Shown here in pieces: positions 1 to 8,192 of a stretch of DNA of 32,507 bases. The notes under the pieces were generated by a model that saw only the letters and a program-made list of their open reading frames with translations, searched no databases and was not told the DNA's origin. The number at the start of each line of letters is the position of its first letter. Positions within the stretch are counted from its first letter, which is position 1. This DNA is from Candidatus Poribacteria bacterium (GTDB lineage Bacteria > Poribacteria > DTPJ01 > WJIO01). The stretch spans positions 1-32,507 of the forward strand of contig WJIO01000394.1 in the NCBI GenBank assembly GCA_014730235.1, written 5' to 3'. Both the position numbers and the translations under genes were made by a program.

Positions 1-155
1 GACAAATGGAGGATGTTTTTTCTTAATTGGACAATGTTTTTTATACTTCCACACTCAAACTGGATGAGCCAAAACTTCTGATACAGACTAAAAACTTTAT
101 TTGTTACTCCGTTCTTCGCAATAACATAGGGATGTAAAATTATGCTTGGTATCAA
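1..155. repeat. Dispersed intergenic repeat, copy cut by window edge
   Basis: No gene is visible here. Positions 93-149 match, in inverted orientation and with few differences, positions 27756-27815; the shared core includes GTTCTTCGCAATAACA, GGGATGTAAAAT and ATGCTTGG. Positions 52-74 (CACACTCAA...GAGCCAAA) resemble the terminal inverted repeat of the 27757-28015 element (27964-27987). I infer a copy of the same mobile-type repeat that extends beyond the left edge. No transposase fragment can be read. Confidence 0.6.
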
Positions 156-185
156 GCTTATTCTCTTCCAAATATCACCAATATT

Positions 186-194
186 TGTTATAAT
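186..194 (+). promoter_or_regulatory. Possible extended -10 promoter for the gdpD-like gene
   Basis: TGTTATAAT matches an extended -10 box (TGnTATAAT). No good -35 is present. If it is used, the transcript would have a leader of about 180 nt that includes the 216-346 inverted-repeat element. The same TGTTATAAT string occurs before the aldolase gene at 13996-14004. Confidence 0.3.
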
Positions 195-215
195 AAGAAC
201 CTGATATGCTAAAAA

Positions 216-346
216 TATTGGTTCTTCCGGGTTCAGTGTAGTAATAATTGAAAATTCTCTCAGTTTGTCATTCCTGCTTTCGCAGGAATGACAGCATAAA
301 AGGTTTTTTATCTTTACCACATTGAATCCGGAAGAACCAAAATATT
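216..346. repeat. Inverted-repeat (MITE/REP-like) element with central hairpin
   Basis: The ends TTGGTTCTTCCGGGTTCA (from 218) and the complementary ATTGAATCCGGAAGAACCAA (321-340) form imperfect terminal inverted repeats. Between them, 266-293 is a perfect 12-bp hairpin, TGTCATTCCTGC with loop TTTC. Related copies lie around 13668-13742, 17873-17899 and 27757-28015. It sits in the probable leader of the next gene. Confidence 0.7.
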
Positions 347-377
347 AAAGAAAACAAAGTCAGAAAGGAAGACATCA

Positions 378-1118
378 ATGTCTCACGTAATATCTATAGC
401 CCATCGTGGGGCGTCTGGCAAAGACCATTCTCCGGAAAACACCCTGGCAGCCTTTCAGGAAGCTATAGACATTGGTGTTGACGGCATAGAATGCGACGTT
501 CACCGCACTGCCGATGCCCATATTATTACTATTCACGATGCAACACTGAACCGCACTACGGATATGAAGGGCGATATAAAAGCCCTTACCTTGGATGATA
601 TAAAAAAAGCCGATGCAGGATCATGGCTTCATACCAGTTTCAGAGGCCAGAGAGTTCCAACTCTAAACGAAATGCTGGAACTAACAAAGGGTAAAGCTGT
701 CAACATAATAGAAATCAAAGCAGAAGGTATAACCCAGGAAGTAATAAAAGTTATTGAAGAGACAGGAGCAGTTGATGAATGTATAATTATATCCTTCCAT
801 CCAAATGCTATAGCAGATGCTTTCAGGATTAACCCATCAATACCCAGAGCGCTTTTAATAGGTGGTTCAATAGCTATAAGAAGAACTGCGCCGATACTCA
901 AACTCATCCAGCAGGCTGTTGAACTTGGCGCAGGTACTCTAAACCTGGCCTACAAAATTATCTCCCCGAAGCTGATTAAAGAAGCTCATAAAAGGGGTAT
1001 AGGCGTATGGGCCTGGACTGTAGATGATGAGGAGGAAATCAAAAGATTAATTGATATAGGTATAGATGGAATAACGTCTAATTATCCCAAAATGCTCAAG
1101 ACCACCGTTGACAGATAA
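378..1118 (+). CDS. Glycerophosphodiester phosphodiesterase family protein
   Basis: The 246-residue product has the length of cytosolic GDPD (UgpQ-type) enzymes, which hydrolyse deacylated phospholipids to glycerol-3-phosphate and an alcohol. Family motifs are clear: AHRG (His9-Arg10), PENT at 19-22, the metal-ligand pair Glu38/Asp40 in GIECDV, and the second catalytic histidine in IHD (His53). The C-terminal GVWAWTVDD and GIDGITSNYP strands are also typical. There is no signal peptide, so a cytoplasmic enzyme is expected. A ribosome site (AGAAAGGAAG) precedes the ATG. The next gene follows after 16 nt, so the two are probably cotranscribed. Substrate preference cannot be read from sequence. 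Confidence 0.93.
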   Translation: MSHVISIAHRGASGKDHSPENTLAAFQEAIDIGVDGIECDVHRTADAHIITIHDATLNRTTDMKGDIKALTLDDIKKADAGSWLHTSFRGQRVPTLNEMLELTKGKAVNIIEIKAEGITQEVIKVIEETGAVDECIIISFHPNAIADAFRINPSIPRALLIGGSIAIRRTAPILKLIQQAVELGAGTLNLAYKIISPKLIKEAHKRGIGVWAWTVDDEEEIKRLIDIGIDGITSNYPKMLKTTVDR

Positions 1119-1134
1119 ATACAGGAGTCATTAA

Positions 1135-1773
1135 TTGCCCGAAAGAAAATACTTGGGGAAAATAATCCTGTTAATATTACTTAGTCTCCTGGTTTGGACT
1201 TTTATAATTTGCTTTCCTAATCCCTACGTCTTTGTAAGAAATATATATAGGTATTTTAGACCACCGATTGATCCATCAATCATAAAAATCATTCAAACAG
1301 AAATACCTGATAACCCCTCAGAAATTCACAGGTTTGTCCTGAAAACCATTAAGTATAAATATGATTGGGAAAATTATGGTGTACCCGATTATGTATCCAC
1401 AGCCCGGCAGGCAGTGGAAAAGAGAAGCGGCGACTGTGAAGATCGGGCAGTTGTTCTGGCAAGCTTACTGGATGCTAAAAATATACAATACGAATTCAAA
1501 GCTTCTCTCACCCATTACTGGGTAGATTATCCCGGCAAAAAAGTTAGCAGGATAGAAAACAGGGATGTCCAGATTTTCAGCAAAAAAGACGGAAAATATC
1601 GTATCAAGCTCCCGGATATGGCCAAATGGAAACACTATATTCAAGCAACTAAAAAAGGAATATGGGATGTTATGCCAAAAATTCGTAAAATACTCATGCT
1701 TTCAGGCTGGCTTTTAATCCCATCTATTTTCATCGTGTTGGAAATAATCAAAAGGCGAAAAACTGTCAATTGA
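1135..1773 (+). CDS. Membrane-anchored transglutaminase-like domain protein
   Basis: The 212-residue protein has an N-terminal membrane segment (about 8-27), an extracytoplasmic or periplasmic core, and a second membrane segment near the C-terminus (about 188-205). The core contains the transglutaminase/cysteine-protease signature GDCEDRAVVLASLL with the candidate nucleophile Cys101 and a candidate catalytic histidine in LTHYWVDY (His127). Bacterial proteins of this fold are often peptidases or peptide-processing factors; the substrate here is unknown. It starts with TTG, supported by AGGAG at 1123-1127, seven bases upstream. It ends with TGA, which shows that TGA is used as a stop in this genome. 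Confidence 0.75.
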   Translation: MPERKYLGKIILLILLSLLVWTFIICFPNPYVFVRNIYRYFRPPIDPSIIKIIQTEIPDNPSEIHRFVLKTIKYKYDWENYGVPDYVSTARQAVEKRSGDCEDRAVVLASLLDAKNIQYEFKASLTHYWVDYPGKKVSRIENRDVQIFSKKDGKYRIKLPDMAKWKHYIQATKKGIWDVMPKIRKILMLSGWLLIPSIFIVLEIIKRRKTVN

Positions 1774-2003
1774 CTTAAACATATAAATTATGGTAAACTA
1801 TTTGAGCATTTCAAATGCGGTAATTGGATTAATTACTAAGTAGTTTTCAATAAATCTTTTCAACTTTCTCCTAACGGGCAAAGCCCGTTATTCTCCCTTT
1901 ATAAGGGAACGAGGGGGATTTTTAACGCGACTGAAAACTGAAAATTCATTATTGAAAATCACTTAAAATAAAACCCAAAAAATATATTAAAGGAAAAGAA
2001 TAT
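1774..2003. other. Intergenic spacer holding an inverted-repeat element
   Basis: No gene is seen in these 230 nt. The spacer holds the 1835-1967 inverted-repeat element with two nested hairpins, followed by the ribosome site AAAGGAAAAG of the next gene. No clear promoter or T-tract terminator was found. Confidence 0.6.
1835..1967. repeat. MITE-like inverted-repeat element with two internal hairpins
   Basis: Outer arms 1835-1853 and 1949-1967 are complementary over 15 of 19 positions, including a perfect 10-nt TTTTCAATAA / TTATTGAAAA. Inside are two hairpins: 1872-1890 (TAACGGGC, loop AAA) and 1894-1908 (TCCCTT, loop TAT). No T-tract follows either, so a simple terminator is unlikely. The sequence differs from the other repeat families in the window. 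Confidence 0.55.
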
Positions 2004-2624
2004 ATGCCATCTGAAAGACTGAGAGTATCTATTAAGAAAAATGAATTCTTCTATATATCCAATATCCTCTCCCTTTCACGAATCGTGCTCCTGCCTTTTA
2101 TTGTATTTGGTTTAACAAAAAAAACTGATTCCTACAAGATATTTACCCTATCATTAATGGCTGTAGCTATGATAACCGATAGTCTCGATGGCATATTGGC
2201 CAGGAGACTAAAAGAAGTATCAGCCCTGGGTAAAATCCTGGATCCTGTAGGGGATAAATTGAGTATAGGTGTTATTGCCATTGCAGTAACAATCCTGAGG
2301 GATTTTCCCTGGTGGGCTATGGGTTTTATAATTCTTCGAGATGTATGTATCATCATAGGCGGGTTGTTTATAGTGAGTCACTGGACAATAATAACATCAT
2401 CCAACATCTGGGGCAAGGCTACTTCTATATTTCAATCCTTATCAATCATTGCCTATGCCTTTGAAGTTCCCTATAAAAGTCACACTTTGACTGTTGCAAT
2501 AGTTTTTACCGGCGTATCTTTTATAAGTTATTCAATGGAATTCATAAATCTTCTGCGGGACAGAAAACTCCAGGTTCCATCAGACCAAGTGCCATCAAAT
2601 AAGGCTGAAGACGTTTCCCTTTAA
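2004..2624 (+). CDS. CDP-alcohol phosphatidyltransferase (PgsA-like)
   Basis: This 206-residue integral membrane enzyme transfers a phosphatidyl group from CDP-diacylglycerol to an alcohol, most probably glycerol-3-phosphate, the first step of phosphatidylglycerol and cardiolipin synthesis. The complete family signature D(x2)DG(x2)AR(x8)G(x3)D(x3)D is present at Asp59, Asp62-Gly63, Ala66-Arg67, Gly76, Asp80 and Asp84. The opening ILSLSRIVLLPFIVF segment is typical of PgsA. Several hydrophobic helices follow, and the charged C-tail is cytosolic. The ATG start has an AAAGGA site upstream. The 3' end overlaps the batE end on the other strand by 30 nt. The alcohol acceptor is inferred from the family and not proved. 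Confidence 0.88.
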   Translation: MPSERLRVSIKKNEFFYISNILSLSRIVLLPFIVFGLTKKTDSYKIFTLSLMAVAMITDSLDGILARRLKEVSALGKILDPVGDKLSIGVIAIAVTILRDFPWWAMGFIILRDVCIIIGGLFIVSHWTIITSSNIWGKATSIFQSLSIIAYAFEVPYKSHTLTVAIVFTGVSFISYSMEFINLLRDRKLQVPSDQVPSNKAEDVSL

Positions 2625-3353
2625 CCATCCCATTTTTCCATCGTACCTTTTAACCTGATTCCATTGACCCTGAGACTTCATTATCTGTATCACCGATCCC
2701 TCTCGCACCTTGAAATGCACTGTTGCATCATCGTTAGGTTCAAAGCGCACATCCGCAGAATCTACCATAATTACTGCTTTATCCTGAAATTCCGTCTCGT
2801 ATATACTGCCTATAAATGAAGGTAATATAATCACCAGTAAAATACAAAAAACACCAGCTACGTAAAAAAACAATTTCTTACGACTTCTAATAAATATACC
2901 TGAAATAACAGCTATTATACCCATAAAGTAAAGAACAGAGACCATATAAGCCATTTCATCAGAGGACAGAAATCCCTTGAGAAAAAGGAAAAATTTGCTG
3001 TACCAGGGCCTTATGTATTGGTTTTCATTTCCCTCCACAAGGGCTTTGGCGAAATTCAGATTTGCCCTCACATCTGCATCCCGGGGACGCAGCCTGAAGG
3101 CTTTTTCATAATAAAGAACAGCTTTGCCTTTTTCACCTATCTTCAGATAGGCATTGCCCAGATTATAATAGAGGTTCGCGCCTTTATATCCCAGATCAAC
3201 AAGGCTTTGGTATTCATTAACCGCCTCATCATATTTCTCCTGCTTGTAGAGGTCATTGGCTCTGAAAAACGTAGCTTCATAATCCTGAGCAATTGAGTTA
3301 AAACAGTTGAATATTGATATAAATAATAATAGAATTGTTATTATCTTCCACAT
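2595..3353 (-). CDS. batE: BatE-like TPR and SH3-domain membrane protein
   Basis: This is the last gene of the bat operon. It has a signal peptide or N-anchor (WKIITILLLFISIFNCFNSIAQ), two to three TPR repeats (roughly 25-105, including GANLYYNLGNAYLKIGEKGKAV), two membrane helices (about 135-185) and a C-terminal bacterial SH3-like domain (about 190-250, VRFEPNDDATVHFKVREGS). Bat proteins are linked to stress tolerance and envelope integrity in Bacteroidetes and spirochaetes; the molecular role is not settled. I place the start at the ATG at 3353. A TTG at 3365 in the same frame is an alternative, and neither has a good ribosome site. Its 3' end overlaps pgsA convergently. Confidence 0.85.
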   Translation of the reverse strand: MWKIITILLLFISIFNCFNSIAQDYEATFFRANDLYKQEKYDEAVNEYQSLVDLGYKGANLYYNLGNAYLKIGEKGKAVLYYEKAFRLRPRDADVRANLNFAKALVEGNENQYIRPWYSKFFLFLKGFLSSDEMAYMVSVLYFMGIIAVISGIFIRSRKKLFFYVAGVFCILLVIILPSFIGSIYETEFQDKAVIMVDSADVRFEPNDDATVHFKVREGSVIQIMKSQGQWNQVKRYDGKMGWLKGNVFSLI

Positions 3354-3394
3354 AAGCAAAGTCAAATTACAGATAACAGATCACTGATTACTGA

Positions 3395-5164
3395 TTATTT
3401 ATTACTTTCCAGATATTCAATAACTTCCTTAGCCGTATTCAGCATCTCCCTCGCTTTTTCCATATCTATATCAGATTGGGCAAAGCGCATAACATCGCAG
3501 GACTGGAAAAAGAAACTGAGTTTATCCAGAATATCCTCAGATATTCCCTGCTGTCTCAGTTCATCCACGATTTCAATAGTTATTCCGGCAAAAGGAAGGT
3601 TAAACCGATCCCCCAGGTATTCCTGCATCGTCCTGAATATTCTTGAGCAAAAATCCTGGTATTTCCCCAATTCCATAAACTTCTGAGCCTGTTCCAAACC
3701 CTTACGGGCCTTTTTGGGTGCATGATATTGACGTGCATAGGCCTTATCCGATGTAAATCGCTCCCGTCGTTTCTGGTAGAATAAAGCAAATCCAAGACCC
3801 AGTAGTGGTATTAATTGAACGAGTATAAATCCTGTGTTATTATATAGATAACCTTCCCTGTGACTGATTGTTCCCGGTTTATCTTTTATATAGACTATAT
3901 CTTTACCCAATACTTCCCTTTTAACGGCTTTTCCCTGGGTGAATTCAATGATCTCAAATGGCTGGTCTTCCTCAGAAGGGGCCACATCAATGGCAATAGG
4001 TCCTTTAATCAGCGTCTTATATATACCCGGACTGGGGTCAAAGTAGCTGAACTTTACCGCGGGTATTTCTGAAACCCTGGCCGTTCTGGGTATCAATACT
4101 TGTTCAAAGATTTTCTCCCCCTTGTTCCCGGATTTCTGGGTATTTACCTGGGGATCATAAACCTTGAAATCCGTCAGATCACCCATAACTGGCATCTTAA
4201 CCGTATCAATATTCCCAACCCCCTTAACCGTCATGGTAAGGGTTATAGGTTCGCCAACCTTCAAACTTACCGGTTTGGCCACCAGATTAAATTCAAACTG
4301 CCCCACCGCACCGTTAAAGCTGTCAGGCTTCCCAGCCTCAGGGAGGGGTTTAACGGTAATGTTATACGCCTCGGATTTAACCGTTAGTGAATATCTAGCC
4401 CTTCGGTCAAAAAAGCTGTCAAAAAACGGGTCTCGACTCTGGGAAGAATTAACCACAAGGTCGCAGTCTATACCCGCCGGCCCCAATGTTAATTCGCCCG
4501 AATTCACCGGTGATATTATAGTGGGGAAATCATATACCATATAAAGTATACCATCAACGCTGGCCCGACGGCGCACAGCATCCTCAAAAGGGATAACAGA
4601 GAATCCCACCGATGGAAAAGTAGGATAGCGTATATTTTCAACTTCCACCCCTCTTCTTATGTAGAGGGATATTTTCAAAGGTATAGATTCATTAACATAA
4701 GCAGTTTTACTTTCTGTATTAATAACAAGCCTTATATACCTTTTCAGTTCCTCCGCTGTAGTGGCCTTATCCTGGGGAGCAGATCCCGCTGTAACCTGGA
4801 CATTAATAGCCCTGGTACGGTAAGTTTTGCCTTCGTGCTGAATAGAAAGGGATGGTATAGTATAAGTTCCTGTCTTTACTGCCACCATACGATATACATG
4901 GGATACAGAAAGCGAAGATTTATTATTAATTATGGATATTTGAGTCCTGGGCCCTACATACTTGGTTTGAAGTCCCTCTATATCAGGCAGATCAGGGACA
5001 GATGCTGACTGAGAACCCAGTATACGAATAGTAAAGGTTATTACATCAGCAACCCTTACAACTTTTCTATCCACGCTGGCAATAACCTGAATATCTTCAG
5101 CCAAAGCCAAATAATTTATCGTTGTTAAAAGCACTAAAAAGCCGATAAATAATTTTATATACAT
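3395..5164 (-). CDS. batD: BatD-like protein (oxygen-tolerance domain)
   Basis: The 589-residue protein has the length and pattern of BatD. An N-terminal signal peptide (LFIGFLVLLTTINYLALA) is followed by repeated beta-sandwich modules (for example VNESIPLKISLYIRRGVEVENIRYPTF and LKVGEPITLTMTVKGVGNIDTV). One transmembrane helix lies at about 440-460, and a helical cytoplasmic tail ends the protein. BatD is thought to be a periplasmic scaffold or adaptor to the VWA proteins BatA and BatB. It begins 6 nt after the batC stop. The ribosome site is weak (AGGA 13 nt upstream), which suggests translational coupling. No catalytic motif is expected or seen. Confidence 0.9.
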   Translation of the reverse strand: MYIKLFIGFLVLLTTINYLALAEDIQVIASVDRKVVRVADVITFTIRILGSQSASVPDLPDIEGLQTKYVGPRTQISIINNKSSLSVSHVYRMVAVKTGTYTIPSLSIQHEGKTYRTRAINVQVTAGSAPQDKATTAEELKRYIRLVINTESKTAYVNESIPLKISLYIRRGVEVENIRYPTFPSVGFSVIPFEDAVRRRASVDGILYMVYDFPTIISPVNSGELTLGPAGIDCDLVVNSSQSRDPFFDSFFDRRARYSLTVKSEAYNITVKPLPEAGKPDSFNGAVGQFEFNLVAKPVSLKVGEPITLTMTVKGVGNIDTVKMPVMGDLTDFKVYDPQVNTQKSGNKGEKIFEQVLIPRTARVSEIPAVKFSYFDPSPGIYKTLIKGPIAIDVAPSEEDQPFEIIEFTQGKAVKREVLGKDIVYIKDKPGTISHREGYLYNNTGFILVQLIPLLGLGFALFYQKRRERFTSDKAYARQYHAPKKARKGLEQAQKFMELGKYQDFCSRIFRTMQEYLGDRFNLPFAGITIEIVDELRQQGISEDILDKLSFFFQSCDVMRFAQSDIDMEKAREMLNTAKEVIEYLESNK

Positions 5165-5170
5165 AATTAA

Positions 5171-6022
5171 TTACCAATCCTTCAAAATCCTACCTGAATT
5201 ACCGCTGCTTTTCTTGTCCATAAGTTCCGAAAGTTCCTCATCCTTAAGGGAATCCAACAGCATCTTGGCTTCCTCAGCAGTCATACCTTCTTTCTGTTCC
5301 GACTGCTGGCCTTCATCCTGTTGCGATTCTTGAGCCTGGACAGCCGGAGTGTTTTCTTCCCCATCCTTATTTCCCTGTGGTTTATCTTCCTCCTGCTGAT
5401 TTGATTCCCCTTGTTGATTCTCCTGCTCCTGTTGTTCTCCTTGATTTTGTTCTTGCTGCTGTTCTTGCACCTGTTGTTTCTGTTTGTCAAGGAGTTCTTT
5501 TATCTTTCTTTCTACAAATTCATGATTATACTTGGCCTTTGTGTTTTCAGGATTTCTATCCAGGGCCTGTTTATAATAGTCCAGTGACTCCCGGTAAAGG
5601 GATATAGCATCCCCTAATTTGGTGTTTTCTTTGAGTTTCCCCTGTTTATACTTGCTGTTGCCCAGGTTATAATAGGCCTTGCTTTCAAGAACAGGATCAG
5701 AAGCCAGGGAAGCAGCTTTGGAAAATGATTTCACAGCTTCGTCATAATTCTCTTTTTTATAATGGGAACTGCCTATATTAAAATGTGCATAGGGGGAATT
5801 GGGAGAATCTATCATAACTTCAGTATACTTAGTCAAAGCCTCATCATATTGACCTTCCTTAAAAAGACGATTCCCGTCTTCAATCTTGTCAGCCAGAGGA
5901 TTTATCCATGCCACAAAAAACATACAGAGAAAAATTATTAATACATCAGCTTTCCCACTTTTCCAAAGGAAGATAATAGGGGGACTTACAGCACGATTAA
6001 AGACCTTAATCAATCTATTCAT
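5171..6022 (-). CDS. batC: BatC-like TPR protein with Gln/Glu-rich tail
   Basis: The 283-residue protein has an N-terminal membrane anchor (about 27-42), three to four TPR units (about 48-170, e.g. ALTKYTEVMIDSPNSPYAHFNIGSSHY) and a low-complexity Gln/Glu/Asn-rich segment at about 183-245. A conserved-looking acidic C-terminal helix follows (MTAEEAKMLLDSLKDEELSEL). This architecture is standard for BatC/BatB-associated TPR proteins, which are presumed to assemble the Bat complex in the envelope. The start overlaps the batB stop (ATGA), a typical coupled junction. The Gln-rich stretch makes an antisense reading frame that I do not regard as a gene. Confidence 0.88.
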   Translation of the reverse strand: MNRLIKVFNRAVSPPIIFLWKSGKADVLIIFLCMFFVAWINPLADKIEDGNRLFKEGQYDEALTKYTEVMIDSPNSPYAHFNIGSSHYKKENYDEAVKSFSKAASLASDPVLESKAYYNLGNSKYKQGKLKENTKLGDAISLYRESLDYYKQALDRNPENTKAKYNHEFVERKIKELLDKQKQQVQEQQQEQNQGEQQEQENQQGESNQQEEDKPQGNKDGEENTPAVQAQESQQDEGQQSEQKEGMTAEEAKMLLDSLKDEELSELMDKKSSGNSGRILKDW

Positions 6023-7023
6023 ACCCGCCGCCTCCTGTCACTAACAAAAATCTCCATGCAGATAAGACCCAGGGCAATAATCACAGGTATCTGGTAGCGC
6101 TCTTCATATCTTTTTTGCAGTTTGCTCTCCAGATCCCGTTTTTCCATATTAGCTATCTTTTCGTTATAAATAAGATCTAAACCATATTCTGCCCCCGAAG
6201 CCCGAACATATCCGCCGCCGGTTTTCAGAGCTATCTTTTGCAAACTGCTTTCGTCCAGGCTGGATTTAACCACCTGGCCCTTATTGTCTTTTAAAAATAT
6301 AACATTTCCCATCTCGTCCATTACAGGGATTAATTCACCGTCTTTAGTACCAACACCAACACAGAATATCTTTATCCCCTGTTCTGATGCCTCTTCCGCT
6401 GCCTTTTCGGGATCGCCTTCATGGTCTTCACCGTCTGTTATAAGTATAAGTGCTTTGTATTTCTTGGCTTTGCCCTCAAAGGCTTTAATGGCTGTCCTGA
6501 TGGCCCCGTTTATGGAAGTTCCACCGCGCGGGATAAGTTCCGTATCTACTGCACTCAAAGCTATGGATAAAGCACCGTAGTCCAGCGTCAGGGGGCACTG
6601 TAAAAAACTCCCACCGGCAAAAGCCACTAAACCGATCCTGTCTCCCTGTAGCAGGTCAAGTAATTCTTCAACAGCCAGTTTGGATCGTTCAAGACGATTT
6701 GGTTTAACATCCTGGGCCAGCATACTCCGAGATGTATCAATGGCCACAATAATATCAATCCCCTGGCGTTTAACTTCATGCCACTTGAAACCCCATTTGG
6801 GTCCCATGAGGGCGAAAATTAAGAAGCAAAGAACCAGCAGTAATAAAATGGCTTTCAGCTTTTTCATCCTCCAATTTACACTGGTAGTAAGCATAGGCAG
6901 TAAATGCGAGTCAGAAAAAGACTCCAGTGCCTTTCGCCGACTTCTGAAAGCCCATACAAAAAAGAGTATTAATACCGGGATAAGCCAGAAAAAATACACA
7001 AATCTCATCTCACGAAATATCAC
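6019..7023 (-). CDS. batB: BatB-like VWA domain membrane protein
   Basis: The 334-residue protein has two N-terminal membrane helices (about 8-25 and 57-73), a von Willebrand A domain (about 90-275) and a C-terminal membrane helix. The metal-ion-dependent adhesion site is complete: DTSRS (Asp96, Ser98, Ser100), the threonine in GGTSING, and TDGED. It probably binds a partner through Mg2+ at the outer face of the cytoplasmic membrane. Translation is coupled to batA: the start codon is GTG at 7023, overlapping the batA stop. An in-frame ATG five codons later is an alternative. The upstream residues PVLILFFVWAFRSRRK match the family. Confidence 0.92.
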   Translation of the reverse strand: MIFREMRFVYFFWLIPVLILFFVWAFRSRRKALESFSDSHLLPMLTTSVNWRMKKLKAILLLLVLCFLIFALMGPKWGFKWHEVKRQGIDIIVAIDTSRSMLAQDVKPNRLERSKLAVEELLDLLQGDRIGLVAFAGGSFLQCPLTLDYGALSIALSAVDTELIPRGGTSINGAIRTAIKAFEGKAKKYKALILITDGEDHEGDPEKAAEEASEQGIKIFCVGVGTKDGELIPVMDEMGNVIFLKDNKGQVVKSSLDESSLQKIALKTGGGYVRASGAEYGLDLIYNEKIANMEKRDLESKLQKRYEERYQIPVIIALGLICMEIFVSDRRRRV

Positions 7024-8015
7024 GGCAGCCTCCGGAATACGGTGTTTGACAGAATAATAAACAATACAAAGCTGATAATTGCCCCAAAGATCAAATGGGG
7101 ATAAAATTCCCGGTAATCAAGGTATTCTGTAGTTTCAATCTCAGTCTTTTCCATCTCATCAATTTCTTCGTATATATTTCTCAGGGATTCTGTATCAGTA
7201 GCCCTGAAATACTTACCGGAAGTTTTGTCTGCGATCATGCGTAGTGAGTCCTCGTCAATTTCAATCTTAACCTGCCTGTAGACTTTGTTGCCAAAGAAAT
7301 CTCTGCTGGGGAAAGGAGCAAGGCCTTTGGTTCCTGCACCTATAGTATAAATTTTAATATTCAGTGCTGAAGCCGCTTCTGCCGCTGTAACAGGATCAAC
7401 GCGTCCTGCGTTGTTACGACCATCTGTAAGCAAGATTATGATTTTACTCTTGGCATCCGAAGCCCTGAGTCGGTTTGTGGATATGGCCACAGCCGATCCA
7501 ATAGCTGTACCGTCCTCGATCATACCGATCTCAGCTCTGTCCAACTGCTGTATAAGCCATCCATAATCCAGGGTCAAAGGGCAGAGGGTATATGGACGCT
7601 TGGCGAAAGTAACAATCCCGATCCTGTCGTTCTGCCTGCCTTTTATAAAATCCCTTACGACTTCTTTAACCGCATAAAGACGGTTATAATGTTTATTGCC
7701 TATCTGGAAATCTTCAGCCAGCATACTGCCGGATATATCCACAGCCAGAACAATGTCAATACCTTCAGTGGTAATTCTGGTTTCAGTCCTGCCCTTCTGA
7801 GGACGGGCCAGGGCAAATACCAGCAATATAACTGTAAAGCATTGCAGAAATATCAGCACATGCCGGGCCCACAATGACCATGTGGACTTTATATCTTTTA
7901 AGTTATTTATTGAGGAAAATCTCACCGTACCCCTCTGATTTCTCAAGTATCTGAAAATCAGAACGGGAACGATCAGCAAGAATAATAAAAACCAGGGATC
8001 TCTAAACTCAATCAT
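7020..8015 (-). CDS. batA: BatA-like VWA domain membrane protein
   Basis: First gene of the bat operon, 331 residues. The N-terminal FRDPWFLLFLLIVPVLI helix, a second helix at about 52-70, the VWA domain (about 87-280) and a C-terminal membrane helix match BatA. The adhesion-site residues are complete: DISGS (Asp93, Ser95, Ser97), GTAIGSA and TDGRNN. Together with BatB it is expected to form the VWA core of an envelope complex. No convincing ribosome site is seen before the ATG. In most genomes moxR (AAA ATPase) and a DUF58 gene lie just upstream. Here neither is present, and a carbohydrate-binding-like gene is found instead. Confidence 0.92.
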   Translation of the reverse strand: MIEFRDPWFLLFLLIVPVLIFRYLRNQRGTVRFSSINNLKDIKSTWSLWARHVLIFLQCFTVILLVFALARPQKGRTETRITTEGIDIVLAVDISGSMLAEDFQIGNKHYNRLYAVKEVVRDFIKGRQNDRIGIVTFAKRPYTLCPLTLDYGWLIQQLDRAEIGMIEDGTAIGSAVAISTNRLRASDAKSKIIILLTDGRNNAGRVDPVTAAEAASALNIKIYTIGAGTKGLAPFPSRDFFGNKVYRQVKIEIDEDSLRMIADKTSGKYFRATDTESLRNIYEEIDEMEKTEIETTEYLDYREFYPHLIFGAIISFVLFIILSNTVFRRLP

Positions 8016-8120
8016 TTATAATAAATATTGATTCCGCTTTTGCTGTTCTAAATATACTTCTGCAATTTTTTAGAAAAAGTAAGTCCTTATATGCTTTTAT
8101 AAGTGCATGTTGACGCGTGC

Positions 8121-8171
8121 CCAATCTTCCATAAAAATGCATAAAATCGCATTAAGTTGTAAGAAGATTGG
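8121..8171 (-). other. Nested inverted repeat before batA
   Basis: CCAATCTTC (8121-8129) is complementary to GAAGATTGG (8163-8171). Inside, AATGC and GCATT can form a smaller stem. It lies between the stop of the carbohydrate-binding-like gene and batA, so it could separate two transcription units, stabilise an mRNA end, or bind a regulator. No T-tract follows on either strand. Confidence 0.4.
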
Positions 8172-8192
8172 ATTTTATAGATTCAGTCCAAC

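Noticed and set aside
3354-3394. Short direct repeats (CTGATTA, ACAGAT) between batD and batE
   Set aside because: Too short and imperfect to claim a functional repeat; no protein or regulatory motif is recognisable.
5281-5607. Frames on both strands over the Gln-rich part of batC
   Set aside because: Low-complexity coding DNA opens shadow frames in other phases; no ribosome site or domain supports them.
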